A DNA stretch of 64,000 nucleotides, from contig OZ037836.1 of NCBI GenBank assembly GCA_964035575.1, positions 1,178,001 through 1,242,000 of the forward strand. Direction: 5' to 3'. This document shows, in pieces, positions 20,346 to 31,061 of the stretch. Under the pieces are notes generated by a model. The model was not told the DNA's origin. It ran no database searches and worked only from the letters and a program-made list of their open reading frames with translations. Position 1 is the stretch's first letter. Each line of letters starts with the position of its first letter. Source of the DNA: Rhynchopus sp. YZ270_cl-10 (taxonomy: Eukaryota > Euglenozoa > Diplonemea > Diplonemida > Diplonemidae). Position numbers and translations under genes: made by a program.

Positions 20346-21717
20346 GCTGGTCTGCAGCTCGGAAGGCTGTGCGTAGATGGTCAAAGGTTGCTGTTAGATA
20401 CTCCTCAACAGGGTCGGGGACGATGCAAATTTCTGTCATATCAGTTCCGCAGTCGCGTGTCATCTTTGCATCTTCCCCCTCTTTATCATCCACCCGGCCA
20501 GGAGTACCCCCTGGAGTAGAATACCGATCACGACGCAACCCTGCACCCATTGCGTGTGAATGGGCATCGTGGGTGTGAGGATGTGTTGTATGAAAAGAGG
20601 CGTCTCGGGGTGTCTTCTGTACATCCGTAGAAAGCCTGTCCCCTGCAGACCCACCCCCTGGGGTGAGAGGGGTGTCTTGAGGGGATTCTCGAGGGGATGT
20701 ATGTCCTGCGGTGTGCGGTCTGTTCACTGTGTCTCGGGGAGACTCTGTGGTTGGGAACAAAAAATGGACGCTTTTGAGGTCTTGTGGACTTCTGGTAGGA
20801 TAGGTGGGTTCCACATCATCTGTGCGAGACATGTCACGTCCTTCCACTCCTGCACTGCAGGAAGGGCACCATGCACGCTCAAGGAGCTGCGCTTCACGCA
20901 CCGTAAGGCGTTGTTCCCAGTTGGTAAGAGACTGTTCACGTTCTTGCAGACGGTGTGCTTTGTCTGCTAGATAAGCATAGCCTCTGCCGGAGACCTGAGC
21001 GGAGATTGCTGAGCGGAGTTCGGTGATTTCTGCTTCAGCGGCGAGAAGCCGGAGGGTGGTGTCGGTGTGGGCATGTGTCACATCATGAAGAACATCGTCT
21101 CGGGGTGTCTGCTGCGCACCCTCTCCATCCTCCACCCGGCAAGGAGCACCACCTGGAGTGCCTGCTCCACCCTGATAGCGTTCACGCAACCCACCCATTG
21201 CGTGCCCGCGATGTGAGTGGATATGATGCGCTGCATGAAAATCGTTGCCTCGGGGTGTCTTCTGTGCCTCTTTCGCAATCCTTGCAATGCCCCCTGCAGA
21301 CCCACCCCCTGGGGTGAGAGGGGTGTCTTTTCTTTGAGGGGATTCTCTCTGTCGCCCTTCAGAAATTCTGTCTGCGCTTTCTGGACGCAAAGTACCAGTA
21401 TGAGACGGAAGGTCATGAGAGGTAACAGCCTGGGGACACCCACGGGAAGTTGGGGTCAGTTGTGTTGCATGATCGGCGTGAGCATCGGGGAGGGAGTGCA
21501 CAACGGACTGATGCGGGGGTGCAGGGAATGACGAGGACTCCGAAAGAACCGTTGCAGGGTCCCTCTGTGACGCTGCCCGACCATGAATGGATGAGTGCTG
21601 CTGTCGAGACTCCAGAGCGTCGATTCTGCGTTCCAGATGCGAAGCAATGCCTGAAGAAGAAGGAAGAGGTGAACCACAAGTCAACGCAAAAGACATCGGA
21701 TACGTCGATGTGTGCAC
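20149..21717 (-). CDS. 522 aa coiled-coil protein with internal repeats and EF-hand-like C-terminus
   Basis: The start MHTSTYPMSF follows an A-rich leader. A short coil lies at 27-40. Residues 125-200 and 343-418 are two copies of a 75-residue repeat (DTPLTPGGGSAG, then QKTPR, a His-rich run, and a TPGG...GRVDD-type end). A coiled coil at 220-282 is followed by Cys-Pro-Ser-Cys (284-287). The C-terminal 80 residues (438-517) form two helix-loop-helix units of EF-hand-like layout, but the loops lack the full set of calcium-binding acids. It may be a cytoskeletal or centriolar scaffold; that is inference from composition only. Its 3' end is tandemly repeated, and a rearranged piece lies at 36887-37345. 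Confidence 0.65.
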   Translation of the reverse strand: MHTSTYPMSFALTCGSPLPSSSGIASHLERRIDALESRQQHSSIHGRAASQRDPATVLSESSSFPAPPHQSVVHSLPDAHADHATQLTPTSRGCPQAVTSHDLPSHTGTLRPESADRISEGRQRESPQRKDTPLTPGGGSAGGIARIAKEAQKTPRGNDFHAAHHIHSHRGHAMGGLRERYQGGAGTPGGAPCRVEDGEGAQQTPRDDVLHDVTHAHTDTTLRLLAAEAEITELRSAISAQVSGRGYAYLADKAHRLQEREQSLTNWEQRLTVREAQLLERAWCPSCSAGVEGRDMSRTDDVEPTYPTRSPQDLKSVHFLFPTTESPRDTVNRPHTAGHTSPRESPQDTPLTPGGGSAGDRLSTDVQKTPRDASFHTTHPHTHDAHSHAMGAGLRRDRYSTPGGTPGRVDDKEGEDAKMTRDCGTDMTEICIVPDPVEEYLTATFDHLRTAFRAADQPPTGRITSTAFRRALRTTAHFRTHFPNLPYLLYLAESTGAGGLSLADCKALLRRTLQRTTPHCGE

Positions 21718-22200
21718 GTTACGCTTCTTCTTTTGAAACTTAACAAAAATAAAAAAAATAAAAAAAAGGGGGAGCGTGCTGCCGAAAGAGCTTCTACCCT
21801 TCAGAACGCCAGTTTGACATAATCTGTTGTGAATGAAATGATCAGCTCTTGTGTTGAATTCTGGAGATAAATACTTTTGTGTGTAAGGTGTCTGTGATGT
21901 AGGAGGGGCTAGGGGTCTGGGTGGGGGTAATTCGCGTATTCGAGAAGAAGTGTGGTGGGGGGAGTGAAGGAAAAATAATGAAGTTCTGGGTGGGGATTCT
22001 TTTGCAGCACAGAGTAAAATAACACAATGTGTGGAACGTCTTGCTCAGCACAGCTCTCCTCTCGCACCAAGTAGTAGTCTGTGCCACGGTGAGCAAGACT
22101 GTGCCCCTCTTCTTCTCCGAACCAGAGGACGCAAGCAGACATACTGCCAGAGACCCTCCACCTCGGGGAGGTGCTGCCCTGCCACCAACACACCACGTCG
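21718..22200. other. Spacer duplicated near 37.3-37.7 kb
   Basis: 21795-22200 is repeated at 37345-37739 with few changes, including the family's 3' LRR flank (22010-22200). It indicates a segmental duplication covering the upstream part of the coiled-coil gene and the neighbouring LRR gene. No gene of its own. Confidence 0.6.
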
Positions 22201-22912
22201 TCATTGTGCGTGTCTCTGTCGCTTCTGGCTTTGCTCGGGGGATTCGTCTCTGCTTCGTTTCGGACGTGCTTCAACCACAAGCTTCCTCAGCTTGCCGTTC
22301 CTCACTTCGTTAGACACAACACTGCTGCAGCCGGAAAGGTAAATGCTCGTCAACGAAGTGCAGAACGCAGCAAAATACGTAGCTCCAAAACCGCAGCACG
22401 TAGACGTTACGTTGCTGAGTGGCGACAAATCTAGGGTTGTTAAGCTCCTGCAGTTGGAAAGGAACCACGGACCAACCTCCGTCACGTTGCTGAGTGGTGA
22501 TAAATCGATGGTGGTTAAGCTCGTGCAGTCAGAAAGAAAGCTGCGATCAATCTGCGTCACGTTGCTGAATGGTGATAAATCCAGGGTTGTTAAACTCCTG
22601 CAGTACTCAAGGAAGCACATTCCAACCTGCATGACATTGCTCAACCCAGAGAGGTCGATACTTGTCAACGAGGTGCACTCTGCCAGGAAGCTGTCTCCAA
22701 TGCGAGTCACAATGGACTCAGCACTGAGATCAAGTCTCGTCAACGAAGTGCGTCCCAAGAAGCAATTCGGAACGACAGTCGCAACCTCCGCCTGCAGAAG
22801 CAAACACGCCACCTCAGGATCCTCCACACTCTTCAACTTCTCGGCTGTGATGTCGGTCACACCCAACGCATGAAGCTCTGCAATGGCTTCTTGCTTCTTC
22901 GTCTTCGTGAGG
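22201..22912 (-). pseudogene. Ubl-LRR gene 5, C-terminal part (split by a 2 kb insertion)
   Basis: Encodes the linker, six LRRs and the basic tail. The frame leaves the family sequence at 22912, where the 19 bp cttcttcgtcttcgtgagg is duplicated at 24968-24986. The missing Ubl domain is on the far side of the insertion. Several LRR residues differ from the siblings (for example a shortened penultimate repeat with Cys-Cys-Gly-Phe), so this copy diverged before it was split. Confidence 0.85.
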
Positions 22913-24967
22913 TAGGGGTCCGTTTTAGGTCTCTGGCAGGCCGGGCCTTCTTTCTGTGGCCTTCCCAACCAAAAGACCCCCAAAAAACACAGGTACCTGC
23001 TGCGTTTAATGGCACTTTACCCCAGTCCCTGGAACAGATCGGCAAGCCGACCAGCCCAGGTATGCATGCCAACACTACTGGGGGTGCACTGTTCGATAGC
23101 ATAAAAGAAAAGTCAAAAAGTCAAAAAGACAAGAAGGTCAAACAAAATAGGTACTTCGAACAGGGCTGACAGGAGGGGATTCTCACCCGAGGTTCGGTGC
23201 CTGTCAGGCTGCGATTAGTGGTTCTGGGTGATTCCCTTCTTCCTAGCCACCGTTACCGCGTTGCCCGCACCGTAAGAGAGTGGGGACGGTTCACGACCGT
23301 TCGTACGCGTCAGCAAAAGTAGGGGTCGGAGTCCAGGCCCGAACCGGAAACATTAACCTCCGTTTTTCGAAACATTAAAAAGTAAAAATGAAAAAGAAAA
23401 ATCAACAGCAAGAGCAGTGTTGCTGTAAAAGAAACAGCAGCACCGTCAGCTAACATGTCCACACAATATGGCAGACGGCCACACAAAATTCCCCTGATTT
23501 GTACAGAGAAAGTTGTAACTTCTTCCTTACAAGTAAGGGAGTGCCGGCAGGGAAGGAGTTACAACAAACAGTGAACAAACTCAAGTACCAGCCTTTCCGC
23601 GTAGCACAGACCCTACATTTGGTAGTTGGTCTGCCCTACTGCCTCATCTGCACCGTAGCTGGACGCCACGACGACAACTCCTTCATCTATCAACGTACCA
23701 AAGCACGTGAAAATAGAACAAAAACAAACAGATTGGAAAAACAACAGAGCATGTACCTGCAGATCCACAGTTGTTTCACGTACAGTGCATACACCCTGAA
23801 AGCTTAACCTCTTCCTTCTAGCACGGACGTTGGTCTGCCCTACTGCCTCTTCTGCACCGTAGCTGAGCCACGGCGACAACTCCTTCATCTATCAACGTAC
23901 CAAAGCACGTGAAAATAGAACAAAAATAAACACAATGGAAAAACAGCAGAGCATGTACCTGCAGATCCACAGTTGTTTCACGTACAGTGCATACACCCTG
24001 AAAGCTTAACCTCTTCCTTCTAGCACAGACGTTGGTCTGCCCTACTGCCTCTTCTGCACCGTAGCTGAGCCACGGCGACAACTCCTTCATCTATCAACGT
24101 ACCAAAGCACGTGAAAATAGAACAAAAATAAACACATTGGAAAAACAGCAGAGCATGTACCTGCAGATCCACAGTTGTTTCACGTACAATGCATACACCC
24201 TGAAAGTTTAACCTCTTCCTTCTAGCACAGACGTTGGTCTGCCCTACTACTTCTTCTGCACCGTAGCTGAATGCCACGGCGACAACTTGTACCCACCTGC
24301 GAATGAATGTTCGCAGATCCCTTCTTCTACTAACGTATAAAAACGTAAAAACAGACCAAAAACTACAACATGCCACACTGAATTAACGACAGAGCACGCA
24401 CCTGCAGATCCACAGATGTTTCACTACGGTGTACACAGCCTGAGGTTAAACACATAACACAAGAATTCTACTACGGCAAAAAGATGAAAACTGAACTGAA
24501 CTGAACAAAACTACAACACATCACACTGAATACACAAGAGCACGTACCTGCTGATCCACAGTTGTTTCACATACAGTGTACGCACCAACAAAGCAACAAA
24601 ACGTTCCCATGCGGTCAAACGACAACACAGGAACAGCAACAATATTCCGTCACCAGTAGAGACACCGGCAACGCTTCCTTCTTGTACCTGGGATCCCCTC
24701 ATCGGCATCAACACACTCCCAGTCACCGCACAGGTAACAGATCCTTGAAACCCCTCGAAGGGGTTTGCGTAGCCTACATAAGCTGGTGATCTGCCCGAAA
24801 TTGACTGTGATGTTGTGTTAATAACCAGGGTCCCCACATCGGCTTGTTCCTCCTCCGGTCCCGAGCGAATCCATCATTGGAGAGGCGGCCGCCCACGCTG
24901 ACTCAGTACCATGCGAACACGGCGTCCAGGGGCCCCACTTGGCGGTTGGTCAGACGTTAATTGCCCC
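22913..24967. mobile_element. 2.05 kb non-coding retroposon-like insertion with 19 bp target-site duplication
   Basis: The insertion is bounded by a perfect 19 bp duplication (cttcttcgtcttcgtgagg at 22894-22912 and 24968-24986). It has no frame longer than about 120 codons, no inverted termini and no poly(A) run at either edge. Its middle carries about 3.3 tandem units of 201-204 bp. The duplication length equals that of the two LINE insertions nearby, so LINE machinery is a likely source, but the orientation and family are unknown. A single diverged piece of the tandem unit lies at about 51550-51740. Confidence 0.7.
23600..24300. repeat. Tandem repeat of about 202 bp units
   Basis: The marker ggtctgccctact occurs at 23628, 23832, 24034 and 24235, giving periods of 204, 202 and 201 bp. 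Units 2 and 3 are nearly identical; unit 4 diverges at its end. Each unit contains ccgtagctg, a tcaacgtaccaaagcacgtg block and an ATG-poor A-rich part. Minus-strand frames of about 90 codons recur in each unit but are likely by-products of the repeat. Confidence 0.8.
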
Positions 24968-25183
24968 CTTCTTCGTCTTCGTGAGGATGATTGTGTCACC
25001 AGCACTCAGCTGCGTCATGTCCGCTCCTTCTCCCATCGCTTCGTCTCTGAAACTCATGCAAAAGCCGTCTTCAGGCAACCCCATTGCAGTCGCCACCTTC
25101 CGCCGCAAGCCCTCCACTGTGTCATCTTCACCCACCTCGACTGTGTGCTGGTTCGTGTCGAAACCCTTGATGTTCAGGTCCAT
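24968..25183 (-). pseudogene. Ubl-LRR gene 5, N-terminal part, subtype B
   Basis: Encodes MDLNIKGFDTNQHTVEVGED and the rest of the ubiquitin-like domain to TIILTKTKK, where the insertion begins. One change in the Ubl (Phe-Arg-Asp-Glu-Ala for Phe-Gly-Gly-Glu-Ala) is private to this copy. The subtype B leader flank follows upstream to about 25265. Confidence 0.85.
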
Positions 25184-26680
25184 GTCTTTGTTGTGGTTTT
25201 GTGTTCTGATCTCTGTGTGTGGTGGTGGGGTGTGGAGGACAACAAGCCTGCAGTCCTTTTCAAGAACCAGGCCAAAGAAAAACTGTCAGGAGAAGAGCCC
25301 CTCTCCCCGACCCACAACCCCCGACTTCAGATCTCTCACCTCTCCACCCCCTCTCCCTGAACCAGCGCCCTTCACAGACGTTCCCTCCTCACGAAAGCAA
25401 ACCCACCTTCCCCTGCCCCTCTCACGCACCGTTACCTGCCCCGTTCTGCACAAGAAACCCGCACAGCCTCCACGCTGTCTCCACCCACCCCACGCAAGGA
25501 AGAACGCCAAAGGTGCTCTCGTGCTGCAACCACAGACAAGCTGAAGTGCCAGACAAATGCACGAAAGCACCCCACCGCCAGACACAGCTTCCCCTCCCAT
25601 CATCACCACAAACGATGGGTGCACCTCCCACACCCAAGGACAGCCATCCACCAACTAAGACTTCCGCACAAGCACCCCAACCACAGCAAAGCGCATCCTC
25701 CCCCCTGAGTCCCCCCAGTCACACCATCAAGTGAAAGCACGCCATCAGTGCATCAGAGCACACTCGCCTCCGTCATCACACCTCACACCTCTTCGTGCAA
25801 GCTACCAAGAAGACAGTGAAAGACCACGTGGTGTCAACGAGTTCAGAGTGATGAATTACAGAAAAAAAGGGGGGTTGGGCGGGGAGGTACGTTGTAATGA
25901 ATAAGACATGGGTTTTTGTGGGGATTCTTTTGCAGCACAGAGTAACATAATTGTATTTGCTTCTAAACTACTCTCACTAGATAGCACGATTTTGTCTTCA
26001 CAGGATCCTTAAAAGAGAGCAAATAGAAGGAGTACGTGAATATTATTCCAAAAAATTTATTTTTCCTTCCTTCAAAACTTCACACACAACGCTTTTTACA
26101 TCCGAGCATCTAATACTCTAGTCAAGCAAGAGACCACAAGAACTCATCACTAGGCTCCAGCAAGAACTTAATCTCTCACCTAGCTCAACCAAGAACTTCA
26201 CTCCAGCAGGACCCCCATACGAGACGTCACAAGAACTCGTCACCTGGCTCAACCAAGAACTTAATCTCTCACCAGGATCATCTAAGAACTGTACTCACGC
26301 AGGGTTACCAAGTATAAACTCATCAGTGTTCGCGGCACAGAAGAACAAACAAAGTGCAAACGGCACATAGAGAAACGATAAACATGAAACATATCCGAGC
26401 ATCAAATACTCGATCCCCACCAGAGACCATAAGAACTCATCACCCATGAAAGACTAGCCCCCTCGGCACTCAGTCTCACACCAGGCTCAACCAAGAACTT
26501 GACTCAAGCAGGACCACCAGGTACAAATTCATTAACACTCATGACACAGCTCAACGACTGTGTACTGACCAAGCAGGTTAGCCAACAAGGCATTAAAATT
26601 TTTGAAGAAGAAAGCAGGGAGTGGAGGGAGGGAAAGCTTTTTGAATAAAAAATGAACGAAGCACAAAAACAAGCGCGTGT
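25184..26680. other. Spacer: duplicated block and degenerate direct repeats
   Basis: 25184-25265 is the subtype B leader flank. 25676-25935 duplicates 16378-16640. 26047-26088 recurs near 29229-29270 (ttccttccttcaaaacttca core). 26100-26150 and 26392-26440 are direct repeats starting atccgagcatc, and the stretch between is filled with short aagaact-ctcacc variants. No supported gene. Confidence 0.5.
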
Positions 26681-28029
26681 TATACATAGCGCTCTAATTA
26701 GAGTATTAGGGTATAATTAGAGTCTGGGATTTTGGGCCAAGTCAGTTAGAGTCCAGTTAGAGTATAATTAGAGTCGCTTTTCTTCAATTAGACTATAATT
26801 AGAGTGCAGTTAGAGCATAATTAGACTCTAACTACACTCTAATTATAGTCTAATTAGAGTAAAACAACAGGCTTCTTGTAGGTGCAAACGCCGTAAGGAA
26901 CCGGTTCCCCTAAGGTTCCTCTGTAGGACCCAGGTGCCCAGATACCCACATAGCTGAAAATAAGACTTGGGGAACCGAGTTCTCAGCCGGACTGGGACAC
27001 AATATGTGAAGGCGCTGTGGTCCGCCTGAAAGCGGGTCGGGGACCCGGTCGCGGGAGGGTGGGGGCCTAGTCCTAGTCCTACTGTACCTAGTACCCAGTA
27101 CCGGGACTCCCGGCTTATTCTCAGCTATGGGTACCCAGGTACTCAGACCCGCGCAGTGGCACATGCCCTCAAGTGTGAGTGCCCCATACATTAGGGAATG
27201 CGATGCAAAAACTCTTCGTGCACCTCCGGTGCAACGCCGCAGACAGGCCAAGCAGCGTTGGACTCAGAGGAATGCCTGCTGTGCAGGTATCAAACATGAG
27301 AAACTCCCAGCAACAAGGGGCGCCTTTTGGCGGGCATTATTGAAGGTGTTTGGGGTGCAAAATTTTCTACAAATGTTGATGCGCGGGTACAGAAGTGGTG
27401 TCTTGTTCTTTCATCTGTAGGAATGTAAATATCAATCGAATTTAACTACCACTAAGGGGTCGAAGGGGTAATCCCAGTATCAAAGGCTATGTTGACGGGA
27501 AATCTATAGCGAGCATACGTTCATTTCAGCCGAAGAAATACTACTTATGAACCCAGGAGAGATCCAAGCCTCGCGTTGAACAACTACCCGCGATCGACAA
27601 TACCAAAGAGAATTCATAACAAAACAACACTGCCCCATACACACTAAATAGCCATGCTTCAAGTGCATGCCCCTGGGCCAAAATTCCTGTGCTAAAAAGG
27701 CAACAAGACCATCCACAAGGAGTGTGAATTGTGCACTGGTTTTCTGGGGGAACAAACAATATTTTCTTGTGTCTGGTTCTCTGCAAGCAGAGAACAGACT
27801 ATCTGGATTACAAAGTCGAATTTCTTGCACTAGCTATGCCCCCTGGGTTGATGGCTATAGCATTGATTGATGTGCCCCTCTTTATTGACCCTCTTATAGG
27901 ACTCTAATTAGACTCTAATTAGAGTCCAGTTAGAGTATTAGAGTTCAGTTAGAGTTTTAAAGACTCTAATTATACTCGAACTGCCGACTCTAATTATCTA
28001 GTTAGAGTCTAATTGGAGCGCTATGTATA
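26681..28029. mobile_element. 1.35 kb non-autonomous TIR element, copy 1 (TA-flanked)
   Basis: The termini are imperfect inverted repeats: tatacatagcgctctaatta at the left and its near-complement at the right (end gcgctatgtata). A TA target-site duplication is consistent with the edges, as in Tc1/mariner-type elements. The first 200 and last 130 bp are packed with attagagt/actctaat words, probably transposase-binding sites. The interior has only short frames. A second copy lies at 35091-36328, over 95 percent alike by eye, lacking about 110 bp present here at roughly 27255-27365. Confidence 0.8.
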
Positions 28030-29306
28030 GCGTGTGGAAGAAAAAAGAAAAGGGAAAATATTTTTTTCTGATTCACAGGAGGGTGTCTAAAAAGGTCAAA
28101 AATGGAAAAAATGGAAAAAAAGGTAGAAAAATTTGGGGTGTTTTTGACCAAAAAAAGAGTGAGGGGAGTTGGGTCCAGTCATAGGGGAGTATAGCAATTT
28201 TTAAAAAATTCTACCAAAAATGCACAGCATTTTTCAAGCACATAGGCAGATTTTCGCTTTTTTACAAAAAATTGAGGAAACCGAAATATCTCATTGTAGC
28301 TGTCCTCGAAAACGGCCTCAGAGGTCGGAGCCCAAAAAGGCCCGTTCTTCCTGCGGAAAGTAGTGCGCACACTGTACATATCTCCGAAGATGAACGGTTT
28401 CGGCTCGCAGAAACAAACTCAAACTACTTGTAGCTTGCGAGTCTCCGTGTTCTTGAAGTGTGGGGCGTAGAGGGAGAAGGCAGCGATCACATTGAAGTCG
28501 TCCATTAAGGATTCAATATTACCCGGAGGTCTGACTTCGGATACTGCCATCCAATGCCATCGCTTTGGGAGAGTGACTTGCCTTGCGTCATCGGATGACT
28601 CCAGGGCTTGCGCAAACTTTAAGGTTTCGGGACCGCTTGTGAAAAATAGGGCTCTGGTGCATGTTGAGGAAGAGGGGAGCCGGTCATCTCCGGAAGCGGT
28701 GTTGCTTTGTGAAGCCTCCCGCTGACCACCTGTGAAACCGCCTCAATCGCGTGATTCGTGATCGCTGTGATTGCTCCTTCGTGTCTGAGGAGTATTGGAG
28801 CACCCTCCGCTTGATGGCAGACGGCGTATGTCCTGGCGCAGACGCTTGGGGCCACACACCCTCGGTGCTACAGGATCTTGAGGGTTTGACGCACTGTTGG
28901 CTGCGTGCTCGGTGGGTCACAAGAAGGGGTTGAAGCTTGTAGACACCAGCACCGGCACGAGTCAAGTCACAAGGAGCTTAGGAGAACTGACGTGTGGTGG
29001 GGAAGGTTCCCTCCTACCGTCCGGACTTGGCGGTCTGCACCCCCATCCTCGTCAAGAATTGGCTAGAGCACATGGCACCCAGAGCAGTGACCGGTCCGAC
29101 GGTCGCACGTGAGCGTCGCTCCTCCGGAAGCTGGTGGCCCAAGTCCACACGGACTAGAGGCCGCCGATGAGCAGGAAACTGCAGGAGGGCATGCCACAAG
29201 GGCTAACGAAACCATGGTAATGGTCCTATGTTTTTATTTTTCCTTCCTTCAAAACTTCACACACAACGCTTTTTTGGTTTTTGGGAGACACACAAGGTGC
29301 CAGGTT
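28030..29306. other. Unassigned region, possibly decayed transposase gene
   Basis: Several minus-strand frames (28179-28379, 28619-28855, 28684-28965) have protein-like composition but no motif I can name. They lie downstream, in sense, of the hAT-like fragment at 29307-30136 and could be later exons or decayed pieces of the same gene. There is not enough here for a call. Confidence 0.3.
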
Positions 29307-30136
29307 CTATGGTAAGCACGGAACCACCCTGCACCTGTTTGTCATATTGTTTCCCGTGCAATACATGGAGAAACGTTTCGCACTCGAAACAAGGGTGGAA
29401 GAAAAAAGGAGAGGAAAATATTTTTTCAGCGTACGATCCCACTCCCACGGTGACACGGGGTCGTGGTCCAGTAAGGGTGCGCGTACGCTGTGGCGATAGG
29501 CTCCCGTCTCCTCCACAGTCTCTATCGCTCCGGCAAGCCAGCTGTCGCCTGCAGGTAGCTTAGTCGATATCGCAGCAGCTCTACCAGGGGAGTCCTCCAC
29601 CCGCATGAACTTCTCCAGGTCGTCCGCCGCTGCTGTTGTGGACAGAGAAGACACAGTGGTGTCCCATGGTGTCCCCATCACACACTAGCCCACTCAACTT
29701 ATCTTTTTCTCATGCAGGTGCGTGCAGATCTCCTCCGCATTGTGCAAGTCCTCCTCCAAAACTTTTGTGCTTACAGGGCGGGCATCCGCACCCTCGCGAC
29801 AAGGGTGAACACCTTCTCGTCGTTGTGCGCCTTCCAGCCATCAACGTATACCGAGATGTGCAGGCTCTTTGCTAGGGCTGCTCTCACAGGAACCATGACC
29901 CTGTCATACTCAGCCTTAAGTACCCTGTTACCCATCTGGAACCCGCTGGGAATTTTTGACACATCAAATGCTGGCACCAAGCGCTTGATCAGCCAGGTTT
30001 TAGCGCACTCATTAGGGTACCGTACAGGAAACAAGTTAGCAGGAGAAACCAAGAAAAACCAGGCTAAATTGACCCCAGATGCACCAAAACTATGATTTTT
30101 GATACAGAAAAAAAAAATTCGAAAAATTCCCCCCAC
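29307..30136 (-). pseudogene. hAT-like transposase fragment (DUF659-like), probably spliced or decayed
   Basis: The first piece (29771-30136) contains WLIKRLVPAFDVSKIPSG, then LKAEYDRV and ISVYVDGWKAH. This layout (Leu-x-Pro-x-Phe/Tyr ... Leu-x3-Tyr ... Asp-Gly-Trp) is typical of the DUF659 segment of hAT-family transposases, where the Asp is a catalytic acid. The frame stops soon after, at a ctgtaagc that could be a splice donor; a downstream frame (29307-29681) resumes after a possible acceptor near 29645 (ccacaacag) and contains DPVSPWEWDRTLKKYFPLL, weakly reminiscent of the hAT dimerisation region. Whether the breaks are introns or decay is unresolved. Confidence 0.45.
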
Positions 30137-30775
30137 TTTTTTTACGTTTTTTTGTGCAGAACTGTCACCCGTTTTTTATTCGAGTTTTAAACGTTTAAAA
30201 CGTTTAAAACGTTTAAAACGCGTTTTAAATAATTTAAAACGTTTAAAACGTTTTAAACGTTTTAAACGCAAAATTAGGAACACTGGGGGGTCACCGGGAA
30301 AAATGGTTTATTGTTACTTTGTAACATTAAAAGGAAAAACGAGCCTTCCCAAAGACAAAGGGAAAAACGGGAGAAAAGGGAAAAACGGGAAATTTGAACA
30401 CCCTCCACAGTGGTGTTTATGTTTTGGGTACGGGGCGGAGAATAAAATCTGTTCGATAAAAGAAACGCAAGCTTTTTGTTTTATCTTGTTCAGGTGTCCG
30501 GACGAAAAAATATCTTTCAAAAATAAGAGCGAAATAGTAAAATGTAACACAGCAACTGCAGCGGAGTTCACAGTAATCTCGTGAACTCAAGATGGCTGAT
30601 GGCACTGCAGGGTTGCATGCATCCAGTTATTCCAGGCAGCCACAGGACTGGAAGATGCATGCAACAAAAATAGTAATATAAAACACGTATTGTCCTTTCA
30701 AGGAGAAACCGAAGAAATGTAGGGTGAAGACGAAAAGTAAAAATTGAATGAAACAGGCGAGACTGTCAAAACACA
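30137..30775. other. A/T-rich DNA with an aaacgttt palindromic cluster
   Basis: 30185-30272 is a dense run of tttaaacg/cgtttaaa words forming many overlapping palindromes. The rest is A-rich low-complexity DNA (ggaaaaacggg repeats at 30355-30395). The plus-strand frame across it is basic and repetitive and is not supported as a gene. Confidence 0.5.
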
Positions 30776-31061
30776 TCAAGTTTGATCTCCCAAGGCCTCA
30801 ACTGCAGTCCTCATGACTTGCACGGCCGCATCAAGAGTGACAAGCTCTTCCTTATCGTTCGGGGCTTGTTCTTCTTGTTCCTCATCATCAGCGTCGGGTT
30901 CTTCGACTGCCGGAAATCCGTGTCTCAGCTTGCATTCAACAGCATATCTGCGTTCGATATCCTGATTCAGTGACAGCAGTGCGAGACGACCATGGCACTC
31001 AAGGGAGAGGGCACCTCTGTTAGTGGATAGCGCACTCTGAAAGGTAGGCGTGTCTCCGTCG
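30776..31061 (-). CDS. Acidic C-terminal gene fragment behind LRR gene 6
   Basis: About 90 codons with protein-like sequence: CHGRLALLSLNQDIERRYAV, an acidic patch (AVEEPDADDEEQEEQAPNDK) and a helical end before the stop. It replaces the conserved 3' flank seen behind the other LRR genes. The frame has no start of its own and overlaps the LRR gene's last codons in another frame, so it is probably the 3' end of another gene joined here by rearrangement. Family not recognised. Confidence 0.3.

Noticed and set aside
20149-21717. C-terminal EF-hand called as a true calcium-binding site
   Set aside because: The helix-loop-helix layout is present but the loop lacks the expected acidic ligands, so only EF-hand-like is supported.
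24840-24967. GC-rich block at the edge of the 2 kb insertion considered as a tRNA or SINE head
   Set aside because: No A-box/B-box pair or cloverleaf could be drawn by eye.
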